From: Nectonema munidae
Taxonomy: Eukaryota; Nematomorpha; Nectonematoida; Nectonematidae
DNA length: 64,000 bases
NCBI GenBank assembly: GCA_030549495.1
Contig: JAUIRK010001002.1
Coordinates: 62,001-126,000, forward strand
Reading direction: 5' to 3'
The notes beneath the pieces were generated by a model. That model did not search any database. It saw only the letters and a program-made list of their open reading frames with translations, and was not told the DNA's origin. Of this stretch, positions 33,668 to 46,081 are shown piece after piece (within the stretch, counting starts at the first letter, position 1; each line of letters begins with the position of its first letter). The position numbers were made by a program, and so were the translations under genes.

Positions 33668-34555
33668 TTATAAAGAATAAACAAACATTAAAACATCAAA
33701 TTTATTTTTCAAAAAAACAAAAATGACTTTTTTTGGAGAAGTTATTGCTTTTCTGTTATACTCAATCGTTTGAAAAAGGGCTTGTTTGTCTTCTTCTTTT
33801 TTTATAATAGAAGAATTAAAAGTTGTGACTAAAAAAACTACTCGCTCACTCAAATCATTCACAACTTTTAAATGAGTGGTACCATCGTTAACGTCGTTGA
33901 ATTCTTTTGACGCTGAAAATGGGGGAGAAATTTTTAACGAAAAGAAAAAAGACATGGATTGCTTGCTCAAAAGATCTTCAATTTGAACATTTTTAAATGA
34001 AATTACATTTGCTTCAAACCGTCTCAGATTATATTTTGAAGGTTTCTTGTTCAAAAGATTATTTAACATCAATTTCCTTTTCTCAGATGTGATAAGAGTG
34101 GAAAAAAAAGCTAGAGGTGAAAGGTTTTCGCTGAGATACCATAGATGCCTCAACCCATATCCTTCTCAGACTATTTTCTTCATATTGTGTTAAATCAAAC
34201 AATTCTCGAAATAAAAATATTTTAAGACAGTATATACACTTTGCCATCCAGCGAGCTCTGTTGTAAGCTCCAGGTTGTTTTATTTTATAATTCATCTCTA
34301 CTAGAAACGCAAGGCTTAGTTTTAATAATTCTAAATAATCATCACAAGGTTGTTTTTTTAAGTTCATTTTTCAAAAATTCCATAACTTCTGGTTTTTTTT
34401 GTGAAACCCATAAGAGAATCTTGCTCAACTTGGGTTTCAAAAGATTTATAAGAATGAGCTGATATAGAAGACCATTTTAATTTAAATCTTTCGAAAATTC
34501 CAATAAAAGGACCCGTTGAAACAAAAAATGAATCAAAGACTGCAGATATGAGCAA
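33668..34555 (-). pseudogene. Dispersed invertebrate coding family of unknown function
   Basis: Three adjoining minus-strand frames belong to one protein: an N-terminal part (FFVSTGPFIGIFERFK), then LLKLSLAFLVEM and PGAYNRARWMAKCIYCLKIF (34180-34280), then HLWYLSENLSPLAFFSTLI, and LKVVNDLSERVVFLVTTFNS with KKEEDKQALFQTIEYNRKA. From memory, proteins with a 'GA..HARWM...IY.LK' block followed by a 'ERGV.L...F....TKDEEQ' block are scattered through invertebrate genomes beside transposons. I cannot name the family or a function. Two frame changes are present, so this copy is broken. It might be an accessory protein of a DNA transposon. Confidence 0.5.
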
Positions 34556-34666
34556 TTCATGAATATGATGTCGGCAAGGAAAAAAAGCAAAGGCAGAAGC
34601 GGCACGATCAAAGTGTTAGAGAGAGCTTCAATTCATCATAGCTATCACGCAATTGATAACCGGAAA
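34556..34666. other. Spacer
   Basis: Nothing recognised between the unknown family and the piggyBac terminus. Confidence 0.3.
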
Positions 34667-35549
34667 CCCGAATGTTACCACCGTTGCATTTTTGCAACAT
34701 AATGCGGTGTTTCCGCCATGATAAATTTAAGTGTATAGCCAAAATTTTCACAAGTTTTTCTATAATTATATGTTAAAATTAGTCTATAATTAAAATTTGA
34801 AATTTTTTGATTTTATAAGTCTGATTTTGTTAATGTTGCATAAATACAACACTGGTATTTGCAGTGTACAAAATGAAAAAAAAGGTATACTATTAAAATT
34901 ATTTTTTCAATGTAAAACAGTAAATATTCAAATATTACTTAAATAAAAAATTTAATATTAAAAAAGAAACTTTCAAGTCTAACTATTGAATCTGTTTAAA
35001 AAATTTGAAAAAAAAACAAATGATCTTTTCATAATGTTTTACCTTTTTAAAAATTCCATAAAAATAAACATAAAATATTTTGGAAAAAACAAGAAAAAAA
35101 TGAGCAAAAACAAAGTTCAAAATAGAAATATAATTAGATGAAAATAAAAAATACTATATGTATTGTTAGACTTTACAAAATCAAGTTTATTTTATAACCA
35201 ATTATTCGAATATTATTCTTACAGTATGACCATATTTACACTCTTTTAGGTTTCAGATTTAAAAAAAAATACAGAATATACACAGGCTAGTCATAGTAAT
35301 TCAGGGCGAGTAAAAGTCAATAAAGTCAACTTTTATTTCCGTTTAGCAAAAACTCTTTGAAGAAGATCTTTACTTGTTTAGTCTAAATTTTTTTCAACTA
35401 ATTTCAAATTTTCAAGTCAATCAAAGTCAATTTTTCGAGTTTAGGTTAATAAAATCAATTTTTATATTTAGCACTTTTTGATTCAATGTGCCTAAAATTG
35501 TTATAAGCGATACATACAAGATTTCTTCTTTATATTAACACATCCACAA

Positions 35550-36380
35550 TAGTTGGGCTTTTTTTCAACTAATAAAAGGTTTTACTGTAAAGTTTGCCTG
35601 ACTGAGGTTAAACATAAGGGAGTTTTTTGTAAGATAAATTTTTTTTTGTTGACAAACGCGGTTACATACGATATATCCGCTGCAGAAGTTATGGAATTTT
35701 ATTCCCAAACTTTTTTATCATTGCATGTTTTTCACATCTTTTACACAAGTCTACCTTAAAAGTTAAGTTATCCTGCAAAATTGTAGATTACCGGCATTAA
35801 ATCATTCAAAATTAGTAATAGAAAAAGACGTTCTCTTTTCAAACCTATCGACAACTCTTCAGTTTGAATTGTAACGAAATTGACAAATTGGTTGCAAGCA
35901 GCAAAATATTTTCATTAAAATCTTCCAGCAGTGAAGAAATTAATGATGAAAATGATGGAATTTTATTGCCAAATATCAAGAAATTGTTAAAAAAAAAAGA
36001 AAATCTGTGTCAAAACTTGCTAACAATAATTAGAGAATATTCACGATTTATCGATTTAGTCGGAAAAAGTCAACATAGAGACTTTTTCAGTCGAAGATGC
36101 CTTTACTTGTTTTTTCAACATTATTTCATTTAAGACGAATGTGGCGTTAAAAGTAATCTTGAAAATAGATTCAAATAAAATGAAATCAATAAAATCATGA
36201 ATATGGAAAACTCAAATCTCTCGCAGTACTTATCCCAAATTACAAAATTGTCAAGTTTTAACTTTAGAAGTAGAAAGATCTTTTTCTAAACTGAAAAAAC
36301 TGCTAGAAAATGATCGAATTTTAAATCAGAAAATGTCATTAATTATATGTTGTTGTATTACAAAGTCATGGATTCTTTGA
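35550..36380 (+). pseudogene. hAT transposase remnant
   Basis: The clearest piece, at 36256-36381, is LTLEVERSFSKLKKLLEN followed by DRILNQKM and a terminal stop: the 'VERSFS.LK' helix of the hAT C-terminal dimerisation domain. Upstream frames (35864-36133, LNCNEIDKLVASSKIFSLKS) are probably from the same protein. Heavily broken. Confidence 0.6.
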
Positions 36381-37165
36381 AATAATTTTCAATACTTTCT
36401 CTAAAGTGATCATAGTTGTTCAATTCAATGAAACTTTAAAAAGTCAATTTTTTCTCTGAGTAAAAGTCTATTTTTTCCAAAATATCCAAACAAAAATATA
36501 AAGTCGTTGTTTTAAAAGTTAAAATGTGTACTTTTGAATTAATTAAGTTGTTATTCAAATTGAACATTTTGAATTTAACTTAAAAATCAAAAATACTGAT
36601 GCTGATTCAAACATTGAAAGAGATTTAGTACAAAACAACAGAATAGTTTTCGAAGTCTAGAAGTTTTGTACCCACGACGTTTTTTTATATATATATAAGA
36701 TTTTTTGTACGGTTTGACTGCATTTTATACCAAAAGTTTTTTATCACAATTTTAGAGTGTTTCATACCAAAGAAATTCGTTCTTATTTTTTTTGACATTT
36801 TCTACTCTAAAACAATTTTAGTCGTGTTCTTGACGTTTATATTTAAGATGTTTTGTACCCTTTGTTTTGTTATTTCTCCCCATTTTGTTTCTTTCATCAG
36901 TATGAAACTTTCTGAACTCATAACAATATGTTAAAATTGAGTGCAAAATGCCTATAAATGGATAAAACGTTTCGTAATAAATTTTCAAAATGGAAATGGA
37001 AATTTAGGGTACAAAACATTAGGAGTACAAATTTTTTTGAAACTTGTTTATACATAGTTTCATTTTTTCGCTATTTATGAATGAAAAATGTAACTGATAA
37101 ATATTAAATTCAAAACGTGTAATTTTTTATTTATAAAGTGTAGTAATGAAAACGAAAACTTTGTA

Positions 37166-38876
37166 TCATTTTTCGTGAAAATCTTTGAAACACGATATGT
37201 GCAAAGTAACATCACATTTTGAGCAAAAGTAATATGTTTGAGATTTACATACTGCACATCTAATCCTTTTGATTTTCTTTTCTAAAATGTGATTTTGCCC
37301 ATCAAATCGAGCTTCATTGGAAATTCTCGATGCTACTGTTTTCCCTCCAAATCTTTTTGATGAATTTTTATTGCTATACTTTTGTAATGTTTCCATAACA
37401 ACGTCTCTTGTAAAATCAAGGAAACTTTTTTTATTTTCGCGATTCAAATTGAATAATATTGAAGCGTTGTAAAGTGAAGCTTGTAATAGAAAAACTACTA
37501 AAGGAAAATGCCATTTCTTAGAACTCGAGTCTGTAAATCCCATGTTTTTATTATACAAATAAATTGAATTCGGAATCGGAAGTTCAACTTTTTTTCTCAA
37601 AGCAACATTCCACCGTTTTGCTTTTTTCAAAGGATATACACTGTTGACATTAGAGATAACGTTGACTATTCCATTATCCTTCTATGCAACAATGCCAATA
37701 GTTGAATTATTATTTACTTTTGAAAAAAATTCTCCTCTATTTGTAGGCTTTTTTTTTAAACCACACTTTTTGGCCCTATCTTTTCTTATCACTCCGGTGC
37801 ATAGAATTTCTCTTTTATTTAGTTCTTCTAAAAGTTTTATAGATGTGAATTAATTATCTATAAACAAATGTTTATGCACACATTGCTGGTCTAATAAATT
37901 TAAAACTACATTTGCTCCCAACCCGAGTTTTTCATTGTGTAAATTTTGAAGACCACTCTTACCCTGATAAATTTCAAAGTTTTTGAGATAGCCACAATCG
38001 AGGTTTAAACAAAATACTTTATATCCATACCGTATTGGCTTATTTATAACTGCTTGTTTTATGCCACAACCATAGCTCCCAAAGTAAGGAAGCATTGTTT
38101 CGTCGATGTCAAAAAATTTAAAAGAGGGAGCATGCTTATCAAATAAAACCCTCAAACTATCAACGATAGGTCTTATTTTAGTTATTTTATCTTTGGTAGA
38201 CAAAAAATCTGATTTGTCTGAGTTTTATCATTAAAATAAATATATTTCATAATCTCTGTAAATCTATTTCTAGACATTGCCTCTGAAATAGCCTGATTAT
38301 GAGTATCATTACTACTCTCCCAATACATAGACCTTTTTCTACATTTCACATAACCACTTAGAATTAGTATGCAAAAAACACTTTTATTTCATTTCTATCT
38401 ATACTAAAATTTACCCCTTTAAAACGAGCATAAACGGTGGAATATTCTATAATTTTATCTAATATTATATTATTGAAAAATAAGAATTCGAATACTTCAG
38501 AAGCTGATGAATAGGTATGAGAAACACTCTGTTCTGATTGAGCAGCTAATTCAAACTTTTGTAGTAAACATAAATTCATTATCTCTCCATCAATCCAATC
38601 ACTCTGATTTTGTTCACCCATAATTAAAGGTTGTGGACTTTGATCCCAAAAAACAAGTTCCGCATCTGCTTCAAGCATGTTTTTAGAAAAATTGTCAATA
38701 TCGACGCCCTTAGCATCGTTTTCATCATCAGCCGAATCTTCTTCAGTATCAAAATTGTTAGTATTTAGGCGCGGAGGAGGAGTAATATAAATCATGAAAG
38801 TGCCTTGGCTTTCGTCTTGTGTTAGATTTAGAGCATCATTCAAGCTTAACTCAACTCGGTCTTCCATAATGAAAAA
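37166..38876 (-). pseudogene. piggyBac-like transposase 2 (PGBD2/3 type)
   Basis: N-terminus at 38876: MEDRVELSLNDALNLT with an acidic stretch, then VFEFLFFNNIILDKIIEYS. Core at 37850-38203: FDIDETMLPYFGSYGCG (first catalytic Asp), INKPIRYGYKVFCLNLDCGY, NFEIYQGKSG, LGLGANVVLNLLD, HKHLFIDN (second Asp). C-terminal part at 37166-37630: WHFPLVVFLLQASLYNASIL and a cysteine-rich domain CAVCKSQTYYFCSKCDVTLH. The 'YFGxxGC' and 'GYLKNFEIYQG' style fits vertebrate-PGBD2/3-like piggyBacs. Roughly three breaks or gaps separate the frames. There is no sign of recent activity. Confidence 0.85.
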
Positions 38877-39672
38877 AACTTGAAATAATGATAAAGGAAA
38901 CAAACACAAATGTCTACTATATATAAAAATTTTGGAGCGGAAAAGCAACGTAATTTATAACTCATGAATTTTTGTTAAAAAAACGGAAATAACATTTGAG
39001 TTATTGTTAGCGTGCACCAAATTTTTGCTTATGTTTGACACATGGAAAAATGTATTGTAAGACGAACATATATACGATAAAAAATTGTATGAATGCATGC
39101 CTTTATTGTACTGTAAACAAAGTTATGCGTGTCATGTTTGAATGAATGTAGTGCATGTTGAATGCATACACTTATATTGATCAAAAAATTGTGCGATACA
39201 AAGATGCATACATAGATTATATCATATGATCAAATAATAGTCTGTAAATATTCGAAAAATAACAAGAGAAGCTTATTTTTATAGCATACACTTTTTTGTA
39301 CACAGTAATATCCACTGTTGCATTAATGCAACACAATAAAACAAGAGAAAAGTTAATGTGATAAATCAAAATATTGAATGAAAGTTTTTCATATATAAAA
39401 TGTTTCAACTATTAGCAACGCTTTACTTTAGTTTCCATAAAAACCAAAGAAAAGTTTTCCAGAAAATCATAATTTGAGTTAGAATGGCGCCCCTTTGAAA
39501 AGCATATTAAATACTTCATATTCAAGAAACATACTTCTAAATACATATTTTTAATTTTTGAATTACAAAAATTGTGTGCTTCTAGAATGTATTATGGCTT
39601 AAAACGGTGTTGCATTTTTGCAACACTGGCAAAATTCAGGGACATTTTTTTGTATAGGCGGTAACAAGAGGG

Positions 39673-39924
39673 TTAGGCAAAATCGCCATGTAGGCAGTTT
39701 GTCCTAGAACCATCTCACCACTACCACTGTACTTACTCTACCAGTGATCTACCAGCTATGATCACAGTGTACGTTACAGAGAGGGAAGGATTACAGTAGA
39801 TAAAGCAAAACATACAGGAAGAGAAAAAAATCTTAACATCAGTCATATAATTGGATGCTGGTAAAACTAAGTTATTATTAATGTTCACTTTCTCTCAAGT
39901 CAAGTTTTATTTTTAAATATCGTT
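39673..39924. other. Leader of the Tigger element
   Basis: Non-coding stretch leading to the Tigger start codon; no inverted repeat could be assigned. Confidence 0.35.
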
Positions 39925-40404
39925 ATGTCAAAATCGAATAAAAATAAATGTCTTGACTTCAATCAAAAACGTGAAGTTTTAAAATGTTACGAACACATTA
40001 AAAGTTCCTACTAAACTCAACAGAGATTTTTGAAAGGAAAAGAAAGATTCGCCAAACGGATAATACAAACATCAATGAGTTGACTTGGCATTGGTTTAAA
40101 GATATAACATGTAGAAATGTGCAGGTTAATGGACCGATGATTCAAGAAAGAGCTCTGAAATTTGCTAAAAATATTGGCAACTATAGTTTTAAAGCCTCAA
40201 ATGGGTGGCTTGAGTGTTTTCTAAAGCGTAACAACATTATTTTCAAGTCCTGTTCAGGAGAAAGTGGAAAAATTAGAGTCGGTGTCAAAGTGGAAACTTG
40301 GGTTGCAAAGTATATGTTCAAATTATCTTCCCGAAAACATATTTAATATGGATGATACAGGACTTTTGTATAGAAATACAATGAATAAAAAATCGTTTCA
40401 GGAG

Positions 40405-40453
40405 GTAAACATTTTTTTCTGTTTGTGAAGTTATATTTTGAAAAATTTTTTAG
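40405..40453 (+). other. 49-nt intron in Tigger transposase
   Basis: GTAAACATTT to TTTTTTAG. Splicing joins SFQ-G to GSTFSGVKPSKERITLVL, the expected DDE-domain context. Confidence 0.65.
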
Positions 40454-40737
40454 GATCGACTTTTTCTGGAGTCAAGCCATCTAAGGAAAGAATAACCTTA
40501 GTTCTAGCTGCTTCCATGGCTGGTGAAAAATTCAAACCAATGATAATTGGTAAATCCTCTAAACCAAGGTGTTTCAAGAAGACAAAAGTTGAAACTCTAC
40601 CGATTTCATATGAATGGAATAGAAAAGCTTGGATGACGTCAAAAATTTTCGAAAAATGGCTAAATCACTTCAATTCAAAAATGAAAATAGACATGTCCTA
40701 CTTTTCCTAGACAACGCTCCTTCTCATCCTCATTTAA

Positions 40738-42518
40738 CACTCAAATGCATGAAATATTTGACTTTCTTTATTGGGTCTTTTGGGACCCATATATTTTTTT
40801 ATGTTTAATCACTATAATTTGTTCACCATTACTGATTAAATGTTAAAAATGAATATTAAAATTTTTGATTTCAAAATAAAAATCTAAAAAAATATTTATT
40901 TACACTTGGGGAAACATGAAAATTGCTCATTTTTTTGGAATGCTGTACACAAACCAGATTTGAACATTTTTTTACACACTCTTGATGACTTTCGATCTTT
41001 GGTACACATATAACATCTTTTTCTTTTTGATTTACTTTCACATGTTTTTTTAGAATTATTTTTTATGTTTATTCCACAAATTTGAATTGAGTCTTGGATA
41101 TTCCTTGACAGTCCAACCAAAGATATAGTTCTCATTTTTATCAACGATTTTGTTAGAATCATGCCTAATTCCTGCAAAAATATTCTTCTATGGCTGCATT
41201 TTATATTCCATTCTTGGTTTTTACTTATAAAGTATACAAAAGAGTTGATACTTGCTAAATTCAAGAGATTCATAAAATAAGCCAAGGGCCATCTTTTTGT
41301 TCTACGTTGGACACTATAAAATGGCATAATTGATCTACGGAGTCAACAGGCCCCTTTGAGATAGTTTGCATACTACTTTGTTGACAGGCTTTTTTGTTTG
41401 AACTCCATTCTCTTTTCAAACGTAAGGCAGTCCATTGCATATATAGCGAGTATTACAATCAACCAAAAGAAACAGTTTCATTCCATACTTGACAGGTTTA
41501 GATGGTAAATATTGGCGAAATGAACAACGCCACGGAATGAGTCAATTGCTCATCAATGCAGAGTTCATGAGAGAATCTTAAGTTCGCAAAAATAGATTCA
41601 AATCTATTTATTGACATTGTAGCTTTGAAAATTGGACTGCCAAAAGGTCCTTCACTCCATAAATTTCGAATACTTTCACGGTTACATTTACATACACCAA
41701 GAAGATAAAGTAATGGTAAAAAGGCAAGTATTTCAGCTTGGTCTATTCTTTTCCAGTCTTTGTTTTTTATTTCAGCATGCTTATTAGTTGATAATAAAAT
41801 TTCAGAAATTATCTTCTCTTTAAAAAAACAACCTGGATAATTGAAGAGGATCATCTATGTGAATTTTTGTACCCCATTTCAAAGAAAAAAATGTTTGATA
41901 AGTGTACCCTTTTTTGGAGGTGCTTTTGAAACCCATTCTTTTCCAGATTTTCATGTAAACTTTATAGTCGGCTGTTCAAAAGGTAAGGAAAATTTGTTTT
42001 GAACAATTGTATTCACTGGATCATCTTCTACACATTCCATATCAATTTCTGTATCAGACAAATAGGATGAACCATCTGTGCTTGAATTATCTTTTAGTAA
42101 AGTGTCCGTTTTGCAGTAAAAAGAAAGTCAATGTGTTCAAAATGCAGCTAAAAATTTGAAGAAAAAAAAACAATGCAAATCAATCTTCATTGAGTTGAAA
42201 AATGATTTATTATTTATTGATTTTATCTCAGTGTATGTTGTATAAACTCGGACGTTACAAATGCGTTCTTTATCTTATATTTTCTTAAAAACATATATTT
42301 TCATAAAATGGGTCCCAAAGGACCTTTCTGATTATATTCTATTTTTGTTCTAATTTTTTTCTAGCAAATTTTTTTCTAAAAAAAAATATTTACACATAAA
42401 AACCTTTAGTTAGATGACAATTAGCAAAAATTTGTTTCATTGAAGTTTTGTATTTTGTGTAGAATATGATAAAACATGACTTATGGGTCTTCTCGGACCC
42501 ATTTTATGCATTTAAGGG
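40738..42518 (-). mobile_element. piggyBac-like element 3 nested in Tigger
   Basis: TTAA at 40734-40737 and 42519-42522. Ends CACTCAAATGCATGAAAT (left) and, reversed, CCCTTAAATGCATAAAAT (right). Subterminal palindromes GGGTCTTTTGGGACCC (40785) and GGGTCTTCTCGGACCC (42485) lie inside both ends. Removing it and one TTAA restores the Tigger reading around SHPH. It is 1781 bp, too short for a full piggyBac: the transposase core between 41327 and 41498 is deleted. Confidence 0.92.
40896..41854 (-). pseudogene. piggyBac-like transposase 3, internally deleted
   Basis: N-terminal part (41498-41854): ILAFLPLLYLLGVCKCN, SIRNLWSEGPFGSPIFKATM, INRFESIFANLRF and a CIDEQLT block at the first catalytic Asp. 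C-terminal part (40896-41327): RRTKRWPLAYFMNLLNLASI, which follows the third catalytic Asp, and a cysteine-rich zinc domain (KRCYMCTKDRKSSRVCKK). About 200 residues expected between these two parts are absent, so it cannot be catalytic. It would need a transposase in trans. Confidence 0.85.
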
Positions 42519-43026
42519 TTAAAGCAAATTAATGTACGACTGATTTTTTTGACACCAAAACCACCTCAGTTCTACAACTCTTGGATCAAGGTGCTATACA
42601 AACTCTCAAGTTGAAGTTTAGAAAAAAATAAATCAATTATGTTTTAAAGTCTATGGATGAGGATAAAAGTAAAATGAGTGGAGATTCCATCAAATAGTAT
42701 CGCAAGAACTGAAGGATCTCTCTGAAGAGTTGCAAGATATGGACCTCGTATCTTTACAAAAAAAATAGAATAAATAGCCTTTTAATCCATGAGCAGGAGA
42801 TTGATTGGGATTCTGATATCAAAAGTTTGGTAAATGATGAAAATTGTATTGATAGAAGCTCTGAAGAGGAAGATGAGACAGAAGTTGATGAAAAAATCCC
42901 AATGAATGAAGTGGAAAGCTCTATCTTTAACCCTATTAGTTATAGAAAATTAATTGTAGAAAATTGGCTGAATCATATCCCTTCTAATTTTGTGACTTTT
43001 CCTAAAATCGCTAGCTGCATCTTTTG

Positions 43027-43240
43027 AAACCATTTTTATGGTAGTTGAATGACCCCTTCATGTCCAAAACTGTCAATCAAAATAAAAAATTAAAATTTTT
43101 CAGCAAAATTTTGACATTATCTGTATTAACCTTATAACTTAGGATCTATAATATATAATACCCTGAAAATTTATAATTATATACAGTTTGGAACGCATAA
43201 CACTTTATATATTTAATTTTTTCAATAATCATGGCTACTT
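43027..43240. other. Spacer before satellite
   Basis: AT-rich; the Tigger 3' inverted repeat was not found here. Confidence 0.35.
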
Positions 43241-44740
43241 TTTAGAAAATGTCAATAAAATTTTGATTAATCAAAAATATACCTAATAAAATATACCTTC
43301 AAATTTTACATAAAATATATGTTTTTATACTAAATCGGTCAGGCTGTTTTCATTTCTGGACTCATTTTTTACATTTAGTATTTTAAAATACCAAAAAGTA
43401 TTAATCAAATTTGCGGTTTACTTCTGAAAATTGTCTCCAAAAACATTCCTTCACAGTTTACATAAAATATATGTTATACTAAATCGGCCATGCTGGTTTC
43501 ATTTCTGGACTAATTTTTTACGTTTAGGATCTGGAAATACCTATAAGTGTTAATCAAATTGGCGGTTTACTTCTAAAAATTATCTCCAAACACATTCATT
43601 CAAATTTTACAATGAAATATATGCTTTATACCAAATCAACCATGCTGTTTTCATTTCTGAACACATTTTTCAAATTTAGAGGTTTTAAAATATCAGTCAA
43701 AATTTGCGGTTTACTTCTAAAAGCTATCTCCAAAAATATTCTCTCAATTTTACATGAAATATTTGTTTTTATACCAAATCGATCATGCTATTTTCATTTT
43801 TGAACTCATTTTTAACATTTAGGATTTGAAAATACCTATAAGTATTAATCAAATTTGCGATTTACTTCTGAAAATTGTCTCCAAAAATATTCTCTTGAAA
43901 TATATGTTTTTATACCAAATCAATCATGCTGTTTTCATTTCTAAACTCATTTTTTACATTTAGGATGTGAAAATACCTATAAGTGTTAATCAAATTTGCG
44001 GTTTACTTCTAAAAATTGTCTTCAAAAACATTCATTCAAATTTTAAAATTAAATATATGTTTTTATACCAAATCAACCATGCTAGTTTCATTTATGGACT
44101 CAATTTTTGCAGTTTGAATTTGAAAATACATATACGTATCAATTAAATTTGCGTTTAGTTCTAAAATTTGTTTTTATAGCAAATAGATCATGATGATTTC
44201 ATTTCTGGACACAGTTTTCGCATTTAGAGGTTTTACTGCAAGTGTCAATCAAATTTGCGGTTTATGTCTGAAAACTATATCCCAAAATATTCTCTCTAAT
44301 TTTACATGAAATATATGTTTTTATACCAATTCGACCATGATAATTTTTATTTCTGAAATCATTTTTTGCATTTAGAGGTTTTAAATGTCTGAAAGTGTCA
44401 ATCAAATGTTCGATTTACGTCTAATGTCTGCAGAAATATTTTTGAAATTTAAATAAAATATGTGTTTTTATGCCAAATGGAAGATGCTGGTTTCATTTTT
44501 GGACTCAGGTTTGGCATTTATGGTTTTAAAATATCTGGAAGCTTGAATCAGATTTGCGGTTTACTTCTAGATACTGTCTTCAAAAATATTTTCAAAAAAA
44601 TAAAATATCTGTTTTATACCAAACCGACTATGCTTATTTTATTTCTGTTCTGGATTTTGGATAATACGGTTAAAAATATCTCGAAGTGGCAATTGAATTA
44701 GTAATGTATGCCTAAAAACAGTTCTGTAAAAAAAATTCAA
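43240..44740. repeat. Satellite A, ~148-bp unit, about ten copies
   Basis: The landmark AATTTGCGGTTTACTTCT recurs at about 43411, 43561, 43703, 43852, 43991, 44148, 44255 and 44545, with spacing mostly 140-150 bp. Each unit also has ATGTTTTTATACCAAATC and TTTCATTTCTGGACTCA. Units differ by roughly 10-20% by eye, so the array is not fresh. The last two units continue into the repeat at 44400-45600 that is found inverted at 60765-61978. Confidence 0.88.
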
Positions 44741-45600
44741 AAAATGCCTGCATATTAGGTATATAGTAAAAATATACTTTTTTTTTTGTATATTTTGGCT
44801 TATAATACTTTCTACAATCATCTTGAGTATGAAATATTTATTAAAAAAAATAAAACGTATTATAAAATCTTTTGAAAATTTGTATGAGAGAAGGAACCAA
44901 GTTGAAAACTAATTGAAAAGAGAACATGTGATCAAAACCAATAATTAAAAAAATATGTATCTTGACTAAATGGAAGATCTACCATGTTCTAATGAACTAG
45001 GAAGTGGTTTAATTATATAATATTAGATGCTTTAAAAAAGATTTTGACTGTGAAAAAGAAGTTCCTCTTTTACAAATGAAAAATATTTAAATCTATAGCT
45101 TATCATCTAGGATTACAGTTAACATTTAGCTAAGATGGGTAGGAAATCTGAAAATTTAGAATAGGTCAGATTTATCAAAAATGGCACAGATTTCAATATG
45201 TGAGAATTTTGTCACTGTCAAGATATTTTTAATTTAAATTGAATTTGTCCATCTTTTTCCTTTTGTGTCAGAGGTAATTTTTTAGATGAAGAACGTTGAC
45301 AACTTTTTCTAATTGAACAATCAACATCACGAATGATTCATCATAAAAAATTCTTTGAAATGAGATTGATTGACAAATATTCTGGCCTGATAATAAAATA
45401 CACGATACTGATAAAAAAAGTCTAAGATCATCAAGAAGATTCTTTAATCAGAAAACTTTGAGAGAGGAAAAAAATAAATTTTTTCCTTATAAAAAATTTT
45501 TCGAACACACATTGAAGAATATAAATTTCTAATGAAAAAAGAGCTACCAAGAAAGGATCATCATAGAATGAATACCAAAATTACATACTGTAAATTATAA
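44400..45600. repeat. Dispersed ~1.2-kb repeat, inverted copy at 60765-61978
   Basis: Landmarks AACTAGGAAGTGGTTTAAT (44995), TCTATAGCTTATCATCTAGG (45093) and GAGCTACCAAGAAAGGATCA (45541) are all found in reverse complement, in reverse order, in the right-hand copy. The pair is very similar over the entire length. No coding potential. It may be an unclassified mobile element carrying satellite A at one end. Confidence 0.88.
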
Positions 45601-45769
45601 TATGACGTAGAGACTACGAGCCGATAACAATTTGTAGCCAAAAAGATGGAGGTCCTATCGAGTTACATAAGTTACTGTAGAATGAAATATTTTGAGTGAA
45701 TTAAACACCTAAAGTTGGTTTATTAAATAAATTAAGAAAATAATTACCAGAGAAATACTGCAAGTAGAA

Positions 45770-46081
45770 GTTATTTTTATGTTTATATATTTGACATTGA
45801 TTTGCAGGTTTAATCGATTTTTTGACAGGTTTTATTGATTTCATAAAAAATGAACATCACCATTAAATTCTGCATACTTAAAATGTATAAAAAACTTTAA
45901 AAGAATAAAAATTTTAATTTTGACATGGGCTGTCATATTTAAATTATTTTGTCAGGTTTGACTAATATTTATAAAAAAAAAAAAGAATATAACCAGTAAA
46001 CACAGCCTACTTGAAAATGTGTATATGTGTGTAAAATGCCATACACGGTAAACTTCATCACCTCCCTATACTTTCTATTAA
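45770..46081. repeat. Satellite B, left part (about two units)
   Basis: Units with GGGCTGTCATATTTAAAT, TTTTGACAGGTTTTATTGAT and a CATAAAAAATGAACATCACC stretch, diverged from the main array at 48537-49640. It ends at the TTAA where piggyBac 4 has inserted. Confidence 0.75.

Larger units (their letters stand above)
34667..39672 (-). mobile_element. piggyBac-like element 2, with hAT insert
   Basis: The left end CCCGAATGTTACCACCG and the right end, reversed, CCCTCTTGTTACCGCC are inverted repeats. Next to the left terminus lies TTGCATTTTTGCAAC, which also occurs near the right one (39612). Flanks GAAA and TTAG look like decayed TTAA copies. The minus strand carries a piggyBac transposase (37166-38876). 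Plus-strand hAT sequence (35550-36380) sits between the transposase and the left terminus, so the 5-kb length is not the original one. The remainder is AT-rich non-coding. Confidence 0.65.
39925..43026 (+). mobile_element. Tigger element interrupted by a piggyBac
   Basis: The transposase starts at 39925 (MSKSNKNKCLDFNQKREVLK, the CENP-B N-terminal helix-turn-helix), continues with the second DNA-binding domain (GPMIQERALKFAKN, KASNGWLECFLKRNNIIFKS), then the DDE_1 domain: DDTGLLY-like NMDDTGLLYRN near 40348, ITLVLAASMAGEKFKPMIIG, KPRCFK, and FLDNAPSHPH at 40706. There a piggyBac has inserted (40738-42518). Downstream the Tigger protein resumes with NLMYDFFDTK, LDQGAIQTLKLKFRK and the acidic C-terminus DWDSDIKSLVNDENC and SSEEEDETEVDEK. 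A 49-nt intron lies at 40405-40453. Several stops and frame changes are present. Confidence 0.85.

Noticed and set aside
34667-39672. An intact 5-kb piggyBac with clean TTAA
   Set aside because: The ends match, but the flanking tetramers are GAAA and TTAG, so the boundary is only probable.
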